Part shown: piece by piece, positions 25,385 to 34,837 of the stretch
How the letters are laid out: each line of letters begins with the position of its first letter
Numbering within the stretch: the first letter of the stretch is position 1
Source of the DNA: Maritimibacter sp.
GTDB taxonomy: Bacteria > Pseudomonadota > Alphaproteobacteria > Rhodobacterales > Rhodobacteraceae
NCBI GenBank assembly: GCA_011389895.1
Contig: JAABTN010000009.1
Span: forward strand, 1-64,000
Reading direction: 5' to 3'
DNA length: 64,000 nt
Notes under the pieces: model-generated
What the model was told of the DNA's origin: nothing
Database searches by the model: none
The model's input: only the letters and a program-made list of their open reading frames with translations
Made by a program: the position numbers and the translations under genes

Positions 25385-26436
25385 GCGGGGTGCAAACGCT
25401 GACGGTGGCCGCCGGTGACGGGGACCAGCGGCTTGACCGGTGGTTTCGTCGCCGGTTCGCCCATGTGCCGCAGGGCCGGATCGAAAAGATGTGCCGCAAG
25501 GGTGAAATCCGGGTGGATGGCGCGCGGGTCAAGGCCTCGACCCGCCTTGATGAAGGCCAAGAGGTGCGCATCCCGCCGCTGCCCGACCCGTCGGATACCG
25601 CCCCCAAGCCACGGCAACCGGAGGTCGGCGACGCCGATGCCCGCATGATCCGCGAGGCGGTGATCTACCGCGACGACCACCTGATCGCGTTGAACAAACC
25701 GCCCGGCCTGCCGTCGCAGGGCGGATCGAAACAGACGCGCCACGTCGATGGATTGGCCGAGGCGCTCAAATTCGGGTTCGACGAGAAACCGCGCCTTGTT
25801 CACCGGCTGGACAAGGACACCTCGGGTGTTCTGCTGCTTGCCCGCACGCGGTCCGTGGCCAAGGCCCTGACCGATGCGTTTCGCCACCGCGACACGCGCA
25901 AGATCTACTGGGCCGTGGTTGCGGGCGTTCCCAGCCCGCGCATGGGCACGGTCAAATGGGGGCTGGTCAAGGCACAGGGCCACGGGCGACAGGGCGAGGG
26001 CGAGAAGATGCTTTGCGTTCAGCCCGCCGATGTTCGCACGGTCGAGGGCGCGAAACGTGCCGAAACCGACTACGCGGTGATCGAAGCGCTGGCCCAACGC
26101 GCCGCATGGCTCGCGCTGGTGCCCGTCACGGGGCGCACCCATCAGCTTCGGGCCCATATGGCCGAACTTGGCCACCCGATTGTGGGCGACGGCAAATATG
26201 GCGGCTCGGGGCAAGAGAACCTTGGCGATGGTTGGGGCGCGATGCTGGGCGGCGAAATATCGAAGAAACTCCACCTGCATGCAAGGTCGATCGAGATCGC
26301 GCATCCGGTGACCGGAAAACCGCTCCGGATCGAGGCCGCTTTGCCCGACCATATGGCGCGCACGTGGGACAGCCTTGGGTTTCGTGCCGCCGACGCGCCC
26401 GATGACCCGTTCGAGGACGACGAATGGACCCCCTGA
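25381..26436 (+). CDS. rluC: RluA-family 23S rRNA pseudouridine synthase
   Basis: 351 residues. An N-terminal S4 RNA-binding domain (RLDRWFRRRFAHVPQGRIEK, residues 17-36) precedes the RluA catalytic domain with the active-site Asp in LVHRLDKDTSG near residue 145 and the TGRTHQLRAH motif near 250. The S4 domain and length favour RluC, which modifies 23S rRNA positions 955/2504/2580 in E. coli; site choice is not provable here. It overlaps crcB (ATGA) and the next gene by 13 nt. Confidence 0.88.
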   Translation: MSGVQTLTVAAGDGDQRLDRWFRRRFAHVPQGRIEKMCRKGEIRVDGARVKASTRLDEGQEVRIPPLPDPSDTAPKPRQPEVGDADARMIREAVIYRDDHLIALNKPPGLPSQGGSKQTRHVDGLAEALKFGFDEKPRLVHRLDKDTSGVLLLARTRSVAKALTDAFRHRDTRKIYWAVVAGVPSPRMGTVKWGLVKAQGHGRQGEGEKMLCVQPADVRTVEGAKRAETDYAVIEALAQRAAWLALVPVTGRTHQLRAHMAELGHPIVGDGKYGGSGQENLGDGWGAMLGGEISKKLHLHARSIEIAHPVTGKPLRIEAALPDHMARTWDSLGFRAADAPDDPFEDDEWTP

Positions 26437-27098
26437 AGCTGGTGCTCTTCGACGTGGATGGCACGCTCGTCGACAGCCAGCACGCCATTGTCAATGCCAT
26501 GGCGCGGGCGACGGCGACCGTTGACCTGCCGCCGCCGCCGCGCGACGCGGTTCTCGGGATCGTCGGCCTGTCGCTTCCGGGCGCGGTGGCGCGGCTTTTC
26601 CCGGATCTCGACGCGCAGCGCCAAGGCGCGGTGGTCGCTGCTTACCAGCAAGCCTACATGAGCGCGCGCAACACCTCGGGCACCCCACCGCTTTATGACG
26701 GGGCGCGCGCGGCGTTGCAGGCGCTCGCGGCCCGCGACGAGGTGCTTTTGGGCACCGCGACGGGGATGAGCCGCCGGGGCATGGCGCGGGTGATCGAGAG
26801 CCATGATCTCGCCGGTCTGTTTGCCACCACGCAAACGGCGGATGACCAGCCGTCAAAGCCCGACCCGGCCATGGTTCTCGCCGCGCTGCGCGAGACTGGC
26901 GTTGCGCCCGAACACGCCGCCTTCGTGGGCGATACAGTCTATGACATCGAAGCGGGCCGGGCCGCCGGGGTCTTTACCATCGGGGTCACTTGGGGCTACC
27001 ACGCCGCCGATGATTTGCGCGCGGCAGGCGCGCGGGCCGTGATCGAGGATTTCGCCGACCTGATCCCGACGCTGGATAACGCATGGAGCGAGACATGA
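26424..27098 (+). CDS. HAD-superfamily phosphatase, phosphoglycolate phosphatase-like
   Basis: 224 residues with the HAD motifs DVDGTLVDS (nucleophile Asp9), a motif-2 Thr in LLGTATGMS, the conserved Lys in QPSKPDPAMV and GDTVYDIEAG. The cap is helical (subfamily IA), like Gph. The substrate could be phosphoglycolate or another small phosphate ester. It overlaps rluC by 13 nt and the ATP12 gene by ATGA. Confidence 0.85.
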   Translation: MDPLKLVLFDVDGTLVDSQHAIVNAMARATATVDLPPPPRDAVLGIVGLSLPGAVARLFPDLDAQRQGAVVAAYQQAYMSARNTSGTPPLYDGARAALQALAARDEVLLGTATGMSRRGMARVIESHDLAGLFATTQTADDQPSKPDPAMVLAALRETGVAPEHAAFVGDTVYDIEAGRAAGVFTIGVTWGYHAADDLRAAGARAVIEDFADLIPTLDNAWSET

Positions 27099-27811
27099 GT
27101 GACTGGGCGCCAAAGCGGTTCTGGACGCAGGCGCGCGCGGACGCCTGCGATGGCGGTTACACGGTCTATCTGGACAATCGCACGGTGCGCACGCCCGCGA
27201 AATCAGCCTTTGTCTTGCCAACACGCGCCTTGGCCGAAGCGGCGGCGCGCGAATGGGAGGCGCAGCAGGATTACATCGACCCCAACAGCATGCCGATCAC
27301 CCGGATGGCCAATTCGGCGCTCGACAAGGTGTCGGTTCAGCACGCCGAGGTGGCCGATCTTCTGGCTGCCTATGGCGATAGCGATCTGACCTGCTACCGC
27401 GCGGAGCATCCCGAGGCCCTCGTCGCGCGGCAGGCCGAAGGTTGGGACCCGCTGCTCGACTGGGTGGACGAGGTGTTCTCGGCCCGGCTGATCCCGCGCA
27501 CGGGCATCATGCACCGACCGCAAGACCCAAAGGCGCTGACCCGGCTCGCGCGCGAGGTGCATGCCCTCGACCCCTTCAAACTGGCCGCGTTCCATGACCT
27601 CGTGTCCCTGTCCGGCTCGCTTGTCATCGCGTTGGCGTTGACGCGCGCGCGGCTTGACGCTGAGAGCGCATGGGCGCTGTCGCGGATCGACGAGGACTGG
27701 CAGGCCGAGCAATGGGGCGATGACGAAGAAGCCATGGAACACACGGCGCTCAAAAGGCAGGCATTCCTTGATGCAGTGCACTTTTTCCGACGGGTTGATC
27801 AAAAAAATTGA
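27095..27811 (+). CDS. ATP12-family F1-ATPase assembly chaperone
   Basis: A 238-residue ATP12 protein (PKRFWTQARADACDGGYTVY, YDNRT-like VYLDNRTVRTPAKS, then ITRMANSALDKV). In mitochondria ATP12 holds the alpha subunit during F1 assembly; alphaproteobacteria share it. The ATG at 27095 overlaps the HAD stop, which is better than the in-frame ATG at 27083. A hairpin with a T tract follows. Confidence 0.93.
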   Translation: MSDWAPKRFWTQARADACDGGYTVYLDNRTVRTPAKSAFVLPTRALAEAAAREWEAQQDYIDPNSMPITRMANSALDKVSVQHAEVADLLAAYGDSDLTCYRAEHPEALVARQAEGWDPLLDWVDEVFSARLIPRTGIMHRPQDPKALTRLAREVHALDPFKLAAFHDLVSLSGSLVIALALTRARLDAESAWALSRIDEDWQAEQWGDDEEAMEHTALKRQAFLDAVHFFRRVDQKN

Positions 27812-27840
27812 GCGACTCGACGGGTTTGGAACCGAAATTT

Positions 27841-27888
27841 GCCGGATTTCCTTAGGGTTAAAGAACCAGTGTGAAACCGGCTTTTTCT
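27841..27888 (+). terminator. Terminator after the ATP12 gene
   Basis: GCCGG (27841-27845) pairs with CCGGC (27877-27881) enclosing a GGTT/AACC hairpin, and TTTTTCTT follows. A TTGACG hexamer immediately after could be a -35 for the transporter operon, but no convincing -10 was found. Confidence 0.45.
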
Positions 27889-27955
27889 TGACGCCCCGCG
27901 TTGAATTTGCCCAAACTATCCGCATGGAGGGGGGTCCCCGTTCCTCGTATCGCTA

Positions 27956-27993
27956 CCGGCAGGGAAGCCGGATCATAACGCCCGAAACGGGCG
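27956..27993 (+). promoter_or_regulatory. Two hairpins in the bztA leader
   Basis: CCGGC/GCCGG (27956-27971, loop 6) and CGCCCG/CGGGCG (27979-27993, AAA loop) stand in tandem, ending 8 nt before the AGGAAGAGG ribosome site. They may affect mRNA stability or translation of the binding protein. Confidence 0.4.
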
Positions 27994-28013
27994 ACATTCA
28001 GGAAGAGGTAATC

Positions 28014-29030
28014 ATGAAAAAATCCGTAATTCTCGGCGCACTGACCGTGGCCGGCGTCATGGCCGGCGCGGCACAGGCCGCGACGCTTGACGATGTAAAA
28101 GCGCGCGGTTCGCTGAAGTGCGGTTCGAATTCCGGCTTGACCGGTTTTGCTGCGCCGAATGCCAACGGCGAATGGGAAGGCTTCGACGTGGCAGTGTGCC
28201 GCGCGGTGGCCGCCGCCGTTCTGGGCGACCCGCAAGCTGCCGAATTCGTTCCGACCACGCCGAAGACCCGCTTTACCGCGCTCGCCTCGGGCGAAGTCGA
28301 CATGCTCGTGCGCAACACGACCTGGACGCTGACCCGTGACGTGGATCTGAAATTCACCTTCACCGGCGTCAACTACTACGACGGGCAGGGCTTTATGGTC
28401 CCGAAGGCGCTTGGCGTCAGCTCGGCCAAGGAGCTTGATGGTGCCACCGTCTGCATCCAGACCGGCACCACCACCGAGCTCAACCTCGCGGATTACTTCC
28501 GCACCAACAACATGAACTATGAGCCGGTTCCGATCGAAACCAACGCCGAAGCACAGCAGCAGTATCTTGCAGGGGCCTGTGACGTCTATACCACGGACGC
28601 CTCCGGTCTGGCCGCAACGCGTGCCTCGTTCGAGGCGCCGAGCGACCACGTGATCTTGCCCGAGATCATCTCGAAAGAGCCGCTCGGCCCGCTCGTGCGC
28701 CATGGCGACGACGAATGGGGTGACATCGTGCGCTGGACGCTCAACGCGCTTGTCGCGGCTGAGGAATTCGGTATCACCTCGACCAATATCGAGGAACTGG
28801 CGAAGGGCACCGATAACCCCGAGATCAACCGTATCCTCGGCACCGAAGGCAACATGGGCGAGCTTCTCGGTCTTGATGCCGAATGGGCCAAACGCGCCAT
28901 TATGGCCGGGGGCAACTATGGCGAGATCTTCGAGAAGAACATCGGGGAATCCACGCCAATCGGGCTCGCACGCGGTTTGAACGCCCAGTGGAAAGATGGC
29001 GGCCTGCAATACGCACCGCCCTTCCGCTAA
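28014..29030 (+). CDS. bztA: Acidic/general amino-acid ABC transporter, binding protein
   Basis: A 338-residue periplasmic receptor (AapJ/BztA type). The signal peptide ends at AQA before ATLDDVKARG. The core includes GLTGFAAPNANGEWEGFDVAV and RFTALASGEVDMLVRNTTWT, typical of the glutamate/glutamine/aspartate/asparagine receptor. It is the first of four transporter genes and is followed by a strong hairpin that should favour high receptor output. Confidence 0.93.
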   Translation: MKKSVILGALTVAGVMAGAAQAATLDDVKARGSLKCGSNSGLTGFAAPNANGEWEGFDVAVCRAVAAAVLGDPQAAEFVPTTPKTRFTALASGEVDMLVRNTTWTLTRDVDLKFTFTGVNYYDGQGFMVPKALGVSSAKELDGATVCIQTGTTTELNLADYFRTNNMNYEPVPIETNAEAQQQYLAGACDVYTTDASGLAATRASFEAPSDHVILPEIISKEPLGPLVRHGDDEWGDIVRWTLNALVAAEEFGITSTNIEELAKGTDNPEINRILGTEGNMGELLGLDAEWAKRAIMAGGNYGEIFEKNIGESTPIGLARGLNAQWKDGGLQYAPPFR

Positions 29031-29037
29031 GGACATG

Positions 29038-29072
29038 AGGGCGCGGGGGGAAGGCCCCCGCGCCCTTTCTCT
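29038..29072 (+). terminator. Attenuator hairpin after bztA
   Basis: A 12-bp perfect stem (29038-29049 with 29055-29066) with a 5-nt loop is followed by TTCTCTTT. It stands between the binding-protein gene and the permease genes, the usual place for partial termination in such operons. Confidence 0.8.
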
Positions 29073-29158
29073 TTGACTAGGGACACTACTGACGAACCGG
29101 GCACGGGATGCGGGAAAACTCGCACGGGAAGGTTCCGGGACGCGCAACGGGGAAAAAC

Positions 29159-30463
29159 ATGGCATCAGTGACCGACTCGCAGGGCGGCAGTTTTCGGCTG
29201 TCCATGCTGCTCTACGATAGCCGGTATCGCTCTGCGACGATCCAGATCGTGGCCCTCATAGGCTTTCTGCTTCTGATCGGCTGGCTGGTGAACAACACGG
29301 TTCAAAACCTTGCCGAACTGGGAAAAACGGTGGGGTTCGGATTTCTCGGGGACCGTGCCGGATACGATATCAACCAGCGCCTGCTTGAGTATTCCTCGGC
29401 CGATTCCCATCTGCGCGCGGCGCTTCTCGGTCTTCTAAACACGCTTTTGATCGCCGTGATGGGTTGTATCGCGGCCACCATCGTTGGTGTCGTCGTCGGC
29501 ATTCTCAGGTTGTCCAACAACTGGCTCGTGGCCCGTATCATGACGGTCTATGTCGAGATGTTTCGCAACGTGCCGGTTCTGCTCTGGATCGTCCTGTCGA
29601 TGGCGATCCTCATCGAAACGCTCCCCGCCCCAAGCGCGTTTCGCGGCGATACCCCGAGCGCCAGCATGCTTTTTGGTGACAACGTTGCGCTGACCAATCG
29701 CGGCATCTATGTGCCCGAGCCCCTGTTTGGCAAGGTTGATGAAGAGGGGGTCCATACCTCTTGGCGGCACGGGATCGGCGATCTGCATTTCTTCGGCGAT
29801 GCGTCGCTGCGCTTTGACCTGAGCCTCGATCTCGTGGCCATTCTCGCCACGCTGATCGCCGGGCTGATGGTGTCCGGGCTGATCAAACGGCGGGCCGACC
29901 GGGTGCAGGCGGCCACCGGGCTTCGACCGGTCACCTGGTATTGGCGCACCGGTGTCATCGTGGTGCCGGTGATCGTGCTTCTCTGGGTGCTTGGGCTTCA
30001 CTTCGGTAAACCCGAATTGCGTGGCTTCAATTTCCAGGGCGGCACGCATTTGCGAAATTCGTTTATCGCGCTGTGGCTCGCGCTGTCCCTTTATACCGCC
30101 GCCTTTGTCGCCGAGATCGTGCGCGGCGGCATTCTTGCAATTTCTTCCGGTCAGACCGAAGCCGCCGCCGCGCTGGGCCTGCGCCCGCGCCGGATCATGT
30201 CGCTGGTGGTCCTGCCACAGGCGCTTCGGGTGATCATCCCGCCGCTGATTTCGCAATACCTGAACCTGACCAAGAACTCGTCTCTGGCCATCGCCGTGGG
30301 GTACATGGACCTTACCGGAACGCTCATGGGCATCACGCTCAACCAGACCGGGCGGGAGCTTGAGACAGTGCTTTTGACCATGCTCATCTACCTCCTGATT
30401 TCGCTCGCGATCTCCGGGGCGATGAACGTCTACAACAATTCCGTGAAGCTGAAGGAGCGCTGA
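29159..30463 (+). CDS. bztB: Amino-acid ABC transporter permease BztB/AapQ
   Basis: A 434-residue inner-membrane permease. The HisM-type permease domain is in the C-terminal half with the ATPase-docking loop EAAAALGLRPRRIMSLVVLP. A large insertion between early helices (about residues 150-220) is typical of the AapQ/BztB pair. The start at 29159 is preferred to 29108 since it has GGGGAAAAAC upstream. It pairs with BztC. Confidence 0.93.
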   Translation: MASVTDSQGGSFRLSMLLYDSRYRSATIQIVALIGFLLLIGWLVNNTVQNLAELGKTVGFGFLGDRAGYDINQRLLEYSSADSHLRAALLGLLNTLLIAVMGCIAATIVGVVVGILRLSNNWLVARIMTVYVEMFRNVPVLLWIVLSMAILIETLPAPSAFRGDTPSASMLFGDNVALTNRGIYVPEPLFGKVDEEGVHTSWRHGIGDLHFFGDASLRFDLSLDLVAILATLIAGLMVSGLIKRRADRVQAATGLRPVTWYWRTGVIVVPVIVLLWVLGLHFGKPELRGFNFQGGTHLRNSFIALWLALSLYTAAFVAEIVRGGILAISSGQTEAAAALGLRPRRIMSLVVLPQALRVIIPPLISQYLNLTKNSSLAIAVGYMDLTGTLMGITLNQTGRELETVLLTMLIYLLISLAISGAMNVYNNSVKLKER

Positions 30464-30464
30464 G

Positions 30465-31766
30465 ATGTCTGACCTCTCCTACGTCCGCACCGAGCTTCTT
30501 CCCGAACAAGATCCACCCTTGTCCGAGGTGGGGGTCATCGGCTGGCTGCGCGCGAATTTGTTTTCCGGCTGGTTCAACTCGATCCTCACCTTCGTGTCGC
30601 TGGTGTTGATCTACCTTTTGCTTGCGGCCATCCTGCCGTGGCTTTGGTCACCAACCTGGAATGCCGGGTCGCTTGCCGAATGTCGCGAGATCATCGCGGA
30701 GCTGGGCAAGGAACATGGCGGGGCCTGTTACGGGGTGATCCGGGAGCGGTGGCCACAGCTTCTGTTCGGCTTCTATCCGGACGCCGAACGCTGGCGTCCG
30801 ATCGTCACGCTCATTGGCCTGTTCGTGGCGCTGGCCCCGGTGCTGTTTACTGATCTCTTTCCGCGCAAGATGCTCTGGTTTTCCGGGGCCTTCCTGTTTG
30901 CCGCGCCGTGGCTGATGTGGGGCGGGTCGATCTGGACCCCGGTTCTGGTTGCCGCCGGTCTTGTGATCGGGGCTGGTGCCTATCGGCTTCTCGTGCCCCG
31001 GGTCGGCAATCTCGCGGCGGTGATCGCCGCCGTGGTGGCGCCGCTTTTGTGGTGGTTCCTGTTCGTCGGCCCGGTGTCATCCGTGCTCGCCCCCGTCATC
31101 CCGCTTGGTCTCGAAGTGGTCGAAAGCCGCCTGTTCGGGGGCTTCATGCTTTCGGTCTGGATCGGCGTGGTGTCGATTGCGATTTCATTGGTCCTTGGGG
31201 TGCTTCTTGCGCTTGGGCGGCAATCCGACCTGTTGATCGTGAAATACCTGTCGGTCGGCTTTATCGAGTTCATTCGCGGTGTTCCCTTGATCACGCTTCT
31301 TTTCGTGGCCTCGACGCTTTTGAACATCTTCCTGCCGCCGGGCACGAATTTCGACATCATCCTGCGCGTGATGATCATGGCGACGCTCTTTGCCTCGGCT
31401 TATATTGCCGAGGTCATCCGGGGCGGGCTCGCCGCCCTGCCGCGCGGGCAATACGAAGCGGCGGATGCGCTGGGGCTTGATTACTGGAAGGCGCAGCGGC
31501 TGATCATCCTGCCCCAAGCGCTCAAGATCTCGATCCCCGGTATCGTGTCGACCTTCATCGGGCTGTTCAAGGATACCACGCTGGTGTCGATCATCGGCCT
31601 TCTGGACCCCATCGGGCTTACCGGGTCGATCCGGGCCGATGCCAATTGGAACGGGATCGTGTGGGAGCTTTACGGTTTCATTGCCCTGCTCTTCTTTCTC
31701 TCCTGTTTCGCCATGTCCCGTTATTCCATGTGGCTTGAGCGCAAGCTGCGCACGGACCACAAGTAA
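30465..31766 (+). CDS. bztC: Amino-acid ABC transporter permease BztC/AapM
   Basis: 433 residues with several membrane helices and a HisM-type domain whose EAA-like loop is YEAADALGLDYWKAQRLIILP. The N-terminal 40 residues are cytoplasmic, and a periplasmic insert of about 50 residues includes two Cys. It starts 2 nt after bztB and forms the heterodimeric channel with it. Confidence 0.94.
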   Translation: MSDLSYVRTELLPEQDPPLSEVGVIGWLRANLFSGWFNSILTFVSLVLIYLLLAAILPWLWSPTWNAGSLAECREIIAELGKEHGGACYGVIRERWPQLLFGFYPDAERWRPIVTLIGLFVALAPVLFTDLFPRKMLWFSGAFLFAAPWLMWGGSIWTPVLVAAGLVIGAGAYRLLVPRVGNLAAVIAAVVAPLLWWFLFVGPVSSVLAPVIPLGLEVVESRLFGGFMLSVWIGVVSIAISLVLGVLLALGRQSDLLIVKYLSVGFIEFIRGVPLITLLFVASTLLNIFLPPGTNFDIILRVMIMATLFASAYIAEVIRGGLAALPRGQYEAADALGLDYWKAQRLIILPQALKISIPGIVSTFIGLFKDTTLVSIIGLLDPIGLTGSIRADANWNGIVWELYGFIALLFFLSCFAMSRYSMWLERKLRTDHK

Positions 31767-31778
31767 AGGAGCCCCGCC

Positions 31779-32567
31779 ATGTCCACGCTTGAGCTTGAAT
31801 CTGTCGATACCTCGAAGCTGGAGGTCTTGGACGAGATCGCCATCGAGATTTCGCAGATGAACAAATGGTTCGGCACCTTCCACGTGCTGCGCGACATCAA
31901 CCTCACGGTGAACCAAGGCGAGCGGATCGTGATCTGCGGGCCATCGGGGTCGGGGAAATCGACCCTGATCCGCTGCATCAACCGGTTGGAGGAACATCAA
32001 GCCGGCTCCATCATCGTCGATGGGACCGAGCTGAGTTCTGACCTCAAGAACGTGGACAAGGTGCGATCAGAAGTTGGGATGGTGTTCCAGCACTTCAACC
32101 TGTTCCCGCATCTCACGATCTTGGAAAACTGCACGCTGGCCCCGATCTGGGTGCGCAAGGTGCCGAAGAAAGAGGCGCTGGAACGCGCCATGCATTTCCT
32201 TGAAAAGGTGAAGATCCCCGAACAGGCGAACAAGTATCCCGGGCAGCTTTCGGGGGGGCAACAGCAACGTGTCGCCATTGCCCGGTCGCTTTGCATGATG
32301 CCACGGATCATGCTGTTTGACGAACCGACATCGGCGCTTGACCCGGAGATGATCAAGGAGGTGCTCGATACCATGATCGAGCTGGCGGAAGAGGGGATGA
32401 CCATGCTCGTCGTCACGCATGAAATGGGGTTTGCGCAGGCGGTGGCGAACCGGGTCATCTTCATGGCCGATGGTCAGATCGTGGAGCAGAACGAACCGAA
32501 AGAGTTCTTCAACAACCCGCAATCGGAACGCACCCAGCAATTCCTGAGCCAGATCATCGGGCACTGA
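31779..32567 (+). CDS. bztD: Amino-acid ABC transporter ATP-binding protein BztD/AapP
   Basis: 262 residues with all canonical ATPase motifs: Walker A GPSGSGKST, signature LSGGQQQR, Walker B IMLFDEPTSALD and the switch His in VVTHEMGFAQ. It energises uptake through BztBC. GGAGCC precedes the start. The operon ends here, convergent with the sixA-like gene 43 bp away. Confidence 0.95.
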   Translation: MSTLELESVDTSKLEVLDEIAIEISQMNKWFGTFHVLRDINLTVNQGERIVICGPSGSGKSTLIRCINRLEEHQAGSIIVDGTELSSDLKNVDKVRSEVGMVFQHFNLFPHLTILENCTLAPIWVRKVPKKEALERAMHFLEKVKIPEQANKYPGQLSGGQQQRVAIARSLCMMPRIMLFDEPTSALDPEMIKEVLDTMIELAEEGMTMLVVTHEMGFAQAVANRVIFMADGQIVEQNEPKEFFNNPQSERTQQFLSQIIGH

Positions 32568-32610
32568 CGCGCGGGCCCGAGCGAAGCCGACGGTGCGCCC
32601 ATTGGCGCCC

Positions 32611-33156
32611 TTATTCTGCGGCTGTCGCCTTTGCCGCCTCGGTTTCTTCCCGCGCGATCAGGTCGCGGGGCACCTTGAAATCAACAAGCTGACCGGACCG
32701 CCAGGTCACATGATCCCAGCTTGCGAGGTCGAAATCGACCACGGCGGTCGCGCCGGTCGGAAACCGGTCGAACAGATGCGTTGCTGGCGGCGTCCCGACG
32801 ATGGCCTGGGCCATGTAAGACGCGCCGGGATTGTGGGCGATCAACATCACCGTTTGCCCCAAGGCCCCGCTGAGCACATTCAACAGCGTATCGGGCTCGG
32901 ACAGGTAAAGCGCCGGGGAGACATCGGCGACAAGCCCGAAACCGGCCGCATCCGCGACCATATCCCAGGTTTCCCGCGTCCGTTCCGCCGAAGACACCAG
33001 CGTCTCGTCAGGGACATATCCCTTGGCGGCGAGCCATCGGCCAAGCGCCCCAGCCGAAGCCCGACCCCGCTTGTTCAGCGGCCTGTCGTGGTCGGTCATG
33101 TGCGGATCGTCCCAGCTCGATTTTGCGTGACGCGTCAGAATCAGGCGCAAAGTCAT
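32611..33156 (-). CDS. SixA-like histidine phosphatase
   Basis: 181 residues of the histidine phosphatase (phosphoglycerate mutase-like) superfamily. The catalytic His is in LILTRHAKSSWDD (residues 5-17) and the second His in LIAHNPGAS. SixA removes phosphate from phosphohistidine in some kinases; the substrate here is unproven. The ATG at 33156 has GGGAGGATAG upstream. It is the last gene of the yidC-engB-argB run. Confidence 0.86.
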   Translation of the reverse strand: MTLRLILTRHAKSSWDDPHMTDHDRPLNKRGRASAGALGRWLAAKGYVPDETLVSSAERTRETWDMVADAAGFGLVADVSPALYLSEPDTLLNVLSGALGQTVMLIAHNPGASYMAQAIVGTPPATHLFDRFPTGATAVVDFDLASWDHVTWRSGQLVDFKVPRDLIAREETEAAKATAAE

Positions 33157-33238
33157 GTCGTCTATCCTCCCGGGTGAGCGCGTAATGTAGCCGATGGACC
33201 GAACCCCAACAAGCCGCAGCGCAGCGACCGGACCGGAC

Positions 33239-34102
33239 CTAATCGCGCCGGATGAGAGAGCCGGGCCCTTGCTCGGTATAAAGCTCGAGCAGGCAAGCGT
33301 TTTCGACCCGACCATCGAGGATCACCACCGCGCGCACGCCGCCCTCGATCGCGGCCAGCGCCGTCTCGGTCTTGGGAATCATGCCGCCGCCGATGGTGCC
33401 GTCCTTGACCATTTCGCTGATTTGAAGGGCGGTCAGCTCGGTCACCCAATTGCCATCGCGCCCCTTTACGCCCGGGACATCGGTCAGCAAAAGCAATCTG
33501 TCCGCTTTCAGGGACGCGGCAATGGCACCCGCCGCCGTGTCCCCGTTGACGTTGAAGGTTTCGCCGTCACGCCCGACGCCGATCGGGGCGATCACCGGGA
33601 TGGTTTCGCTCTCGGCCAAGCGTTTCAGAACGAAAGGGTCCACCTCCACCGGGGTTCCGACGAATCCGAGTTTCGGATCGGTCGGCTCGCAGACCATGAG
33701 GTTCGCATCCTTGCCGGACAGCCCGACCGCGCGCCCGCCCTCGGCATTGATGGCCTGCACGATCCGCTTGTTCACCCGGCCCGCAAGCACCATTTCAACG
33801 ACTTCGACCGTGGCCTGGTCGGTGACGCGCTTGCCCCCGATCCATTCGCTCTCGACGCCCATTTTCGCAAGCATCTCGTTGATCATCGGCCCGCCGCCAT
33901 GCACGACCACCGGGTTCACGCCGACGTGGCGCATCAAGACGATGTCGCGCGCAAAGCTCGCCATAGCGTCGTTGTCGCCCATGGCATTGCCGCCGAACTT
34001 TATCACCACCGTCGCGCCTTCGTAACGTTGCAGGTAGGGCAGCGCTTCGTTCAGCGTTCGGGCGGTGGCGATCCAGTCGCGGTTCATGGAGAGCTTTCTC
34101 AT
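33239..34102 (-). CDS. argB: Acetylglutamate kinase
   Basis: 287 residues. It phosphorylates N-acetylglutamate in arginine synthesis. Motifs are [12 protein letters not shown] (residues 32-43), [10 protein letters not shown], the substrate-binding [12 protein letters not shown] and the catalytic Lys in [12 protein letters not shown]. It follows engB, an arrangement conserved in alphaproteobacteria. GAGGACAGAG precedes the ATG. Confidence 0.97.
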   Translation of the reverse strand: MRKLSMNRDWIATARTLNEALPYLQRYEGATVVIKFGGNAMGDNDAMASFARDIVLMRHVGVNPVVVHGGGPMINEMLAKMGVESEWIGGKRVTDQATVEVVEMVLAGRVNKRIVQAINAEGGRAVGLSGKDANLMVCEPTDPKLGFVGTPVEVDPFVLKRLAESETIPVIAPIGVGRDGETFNVNGDTAAGAIAASLKADRLLLLTDVPGVKGRDGNWVTELTALQISEMVKDGTIGGGMIPKTETALAAIEGGVRAVVILDGRVENACLLELYTEQGPGSLIRRD

Positions 34103-34176
34103 GTCTCTGTCCTCGGTATCGGACCGTTGTTACGCGAGGGGGGGCAGGGCGGCAAGAGGCGCGCGGTGCGGGGCGT

Positions 34177-34833
34177 TCAGGACAGGCCCGCGATGATCGC
34201 GCGCAGGGTGGCGATCCCGTCACCCTTTTCCGACGATGTCAGGACCAATTCGGGAAAAGCAGCCGGGTGTTTTGCCAGCTTCCCGCGCACTTGGGTCAGC
34301 ACCCGGTCGCGGTCCGCGGCCTTCACCTTGTCCGCCTTGGTCAGGACGACCTGGAATGTGACCGCGGCGCTGTCGAGAAGCGACATGATCTCGTCATCCA
34401 CGTCCTTGATCCCATGCCGGTGGTCGACCAGCACGAAGGCCCGGCGCAGGGTCGCGCGGCCCTGAAGGTAGGATTTCAGAAGCCGTTGCCATTTCTGCAC
34501 CTTGTCGAGCGGCGCGTTGGCATAGCCATAGCCCGGCAGGTCAACAAGATAGGGACCGTTGGAGGTGGTGAAAAAATTGATCTCCTGCGTGCGCCCCGGC
34601 GTGTTTGACGCGCGGGCAAGCCCCTTTCGCCCCGTCAAGGCATTGATCAGGCTGGATTTCCCCACGTTCGACCGGCCTGCAAAACAAACCTCGGCCCGGT
34701 CGTCCGGCGGCAGGCCCGACATGGCGACGACACCCTTGAGAAAGTCGGTTTCCGCCGCAAAAAGTTTGCGCCCCGCTTCGCGGGACGCATCATCCGGCTC
34801 TTCGGCCAGCGGGAAAGGAAGCGGGGCGGACAC
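34177..34833 (-). CDS. engB: Ribosome biogenesis GTPase EngB/YsxC
   Basis: 218 residues, TrmE-Era-EngA-like GTPase. G1 is GRSNVGKSS near residue 55, G3 is DLPGYGYA near 102 and G4 is LTKADK near 170. It acts in large-subunit assembly and is often essential. It starts 4 nt after the yidC stop and is presumably co-transcribed. Confidence 0.96.
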   Translation of the reverse strand: MSAPLPFPLAEEPDDASREAGRKLFAAETDFLKGVVAMSGLPPDDRAEVCFAGRSNVGKSSLINALTGRKGLARASNTPGRTQEINFFTTSNGPYLVDLPGYGYANAPLDKVQKWQRLLKSYLQGRATLRRAFVLVDHRHGIKDVDDEIMSLLDSAAVTFQVVLTKADKVKAADRDRVLTQVRGKLAKHPAAFPELVLTSSEKGDGIATLRAIIAGLS

Positions 34834-34837
34834 GCCC

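Noticed and set aside
27828-27842. Sigma-54-like promoter (GG...GC) upstream of bztA
   Set aside because: The GG and GC doublets are 11 bp apart where sigma-54 needs 10, and no enhancer-binding site was seen.
32595-32608. GCGCC/GGCGC hairpin between bztD and the sixA-like gene as a bidirectional terminator
   Set aside because: Only 5 bp, overlapping the repeatable GC background, with no T tract on either strand.
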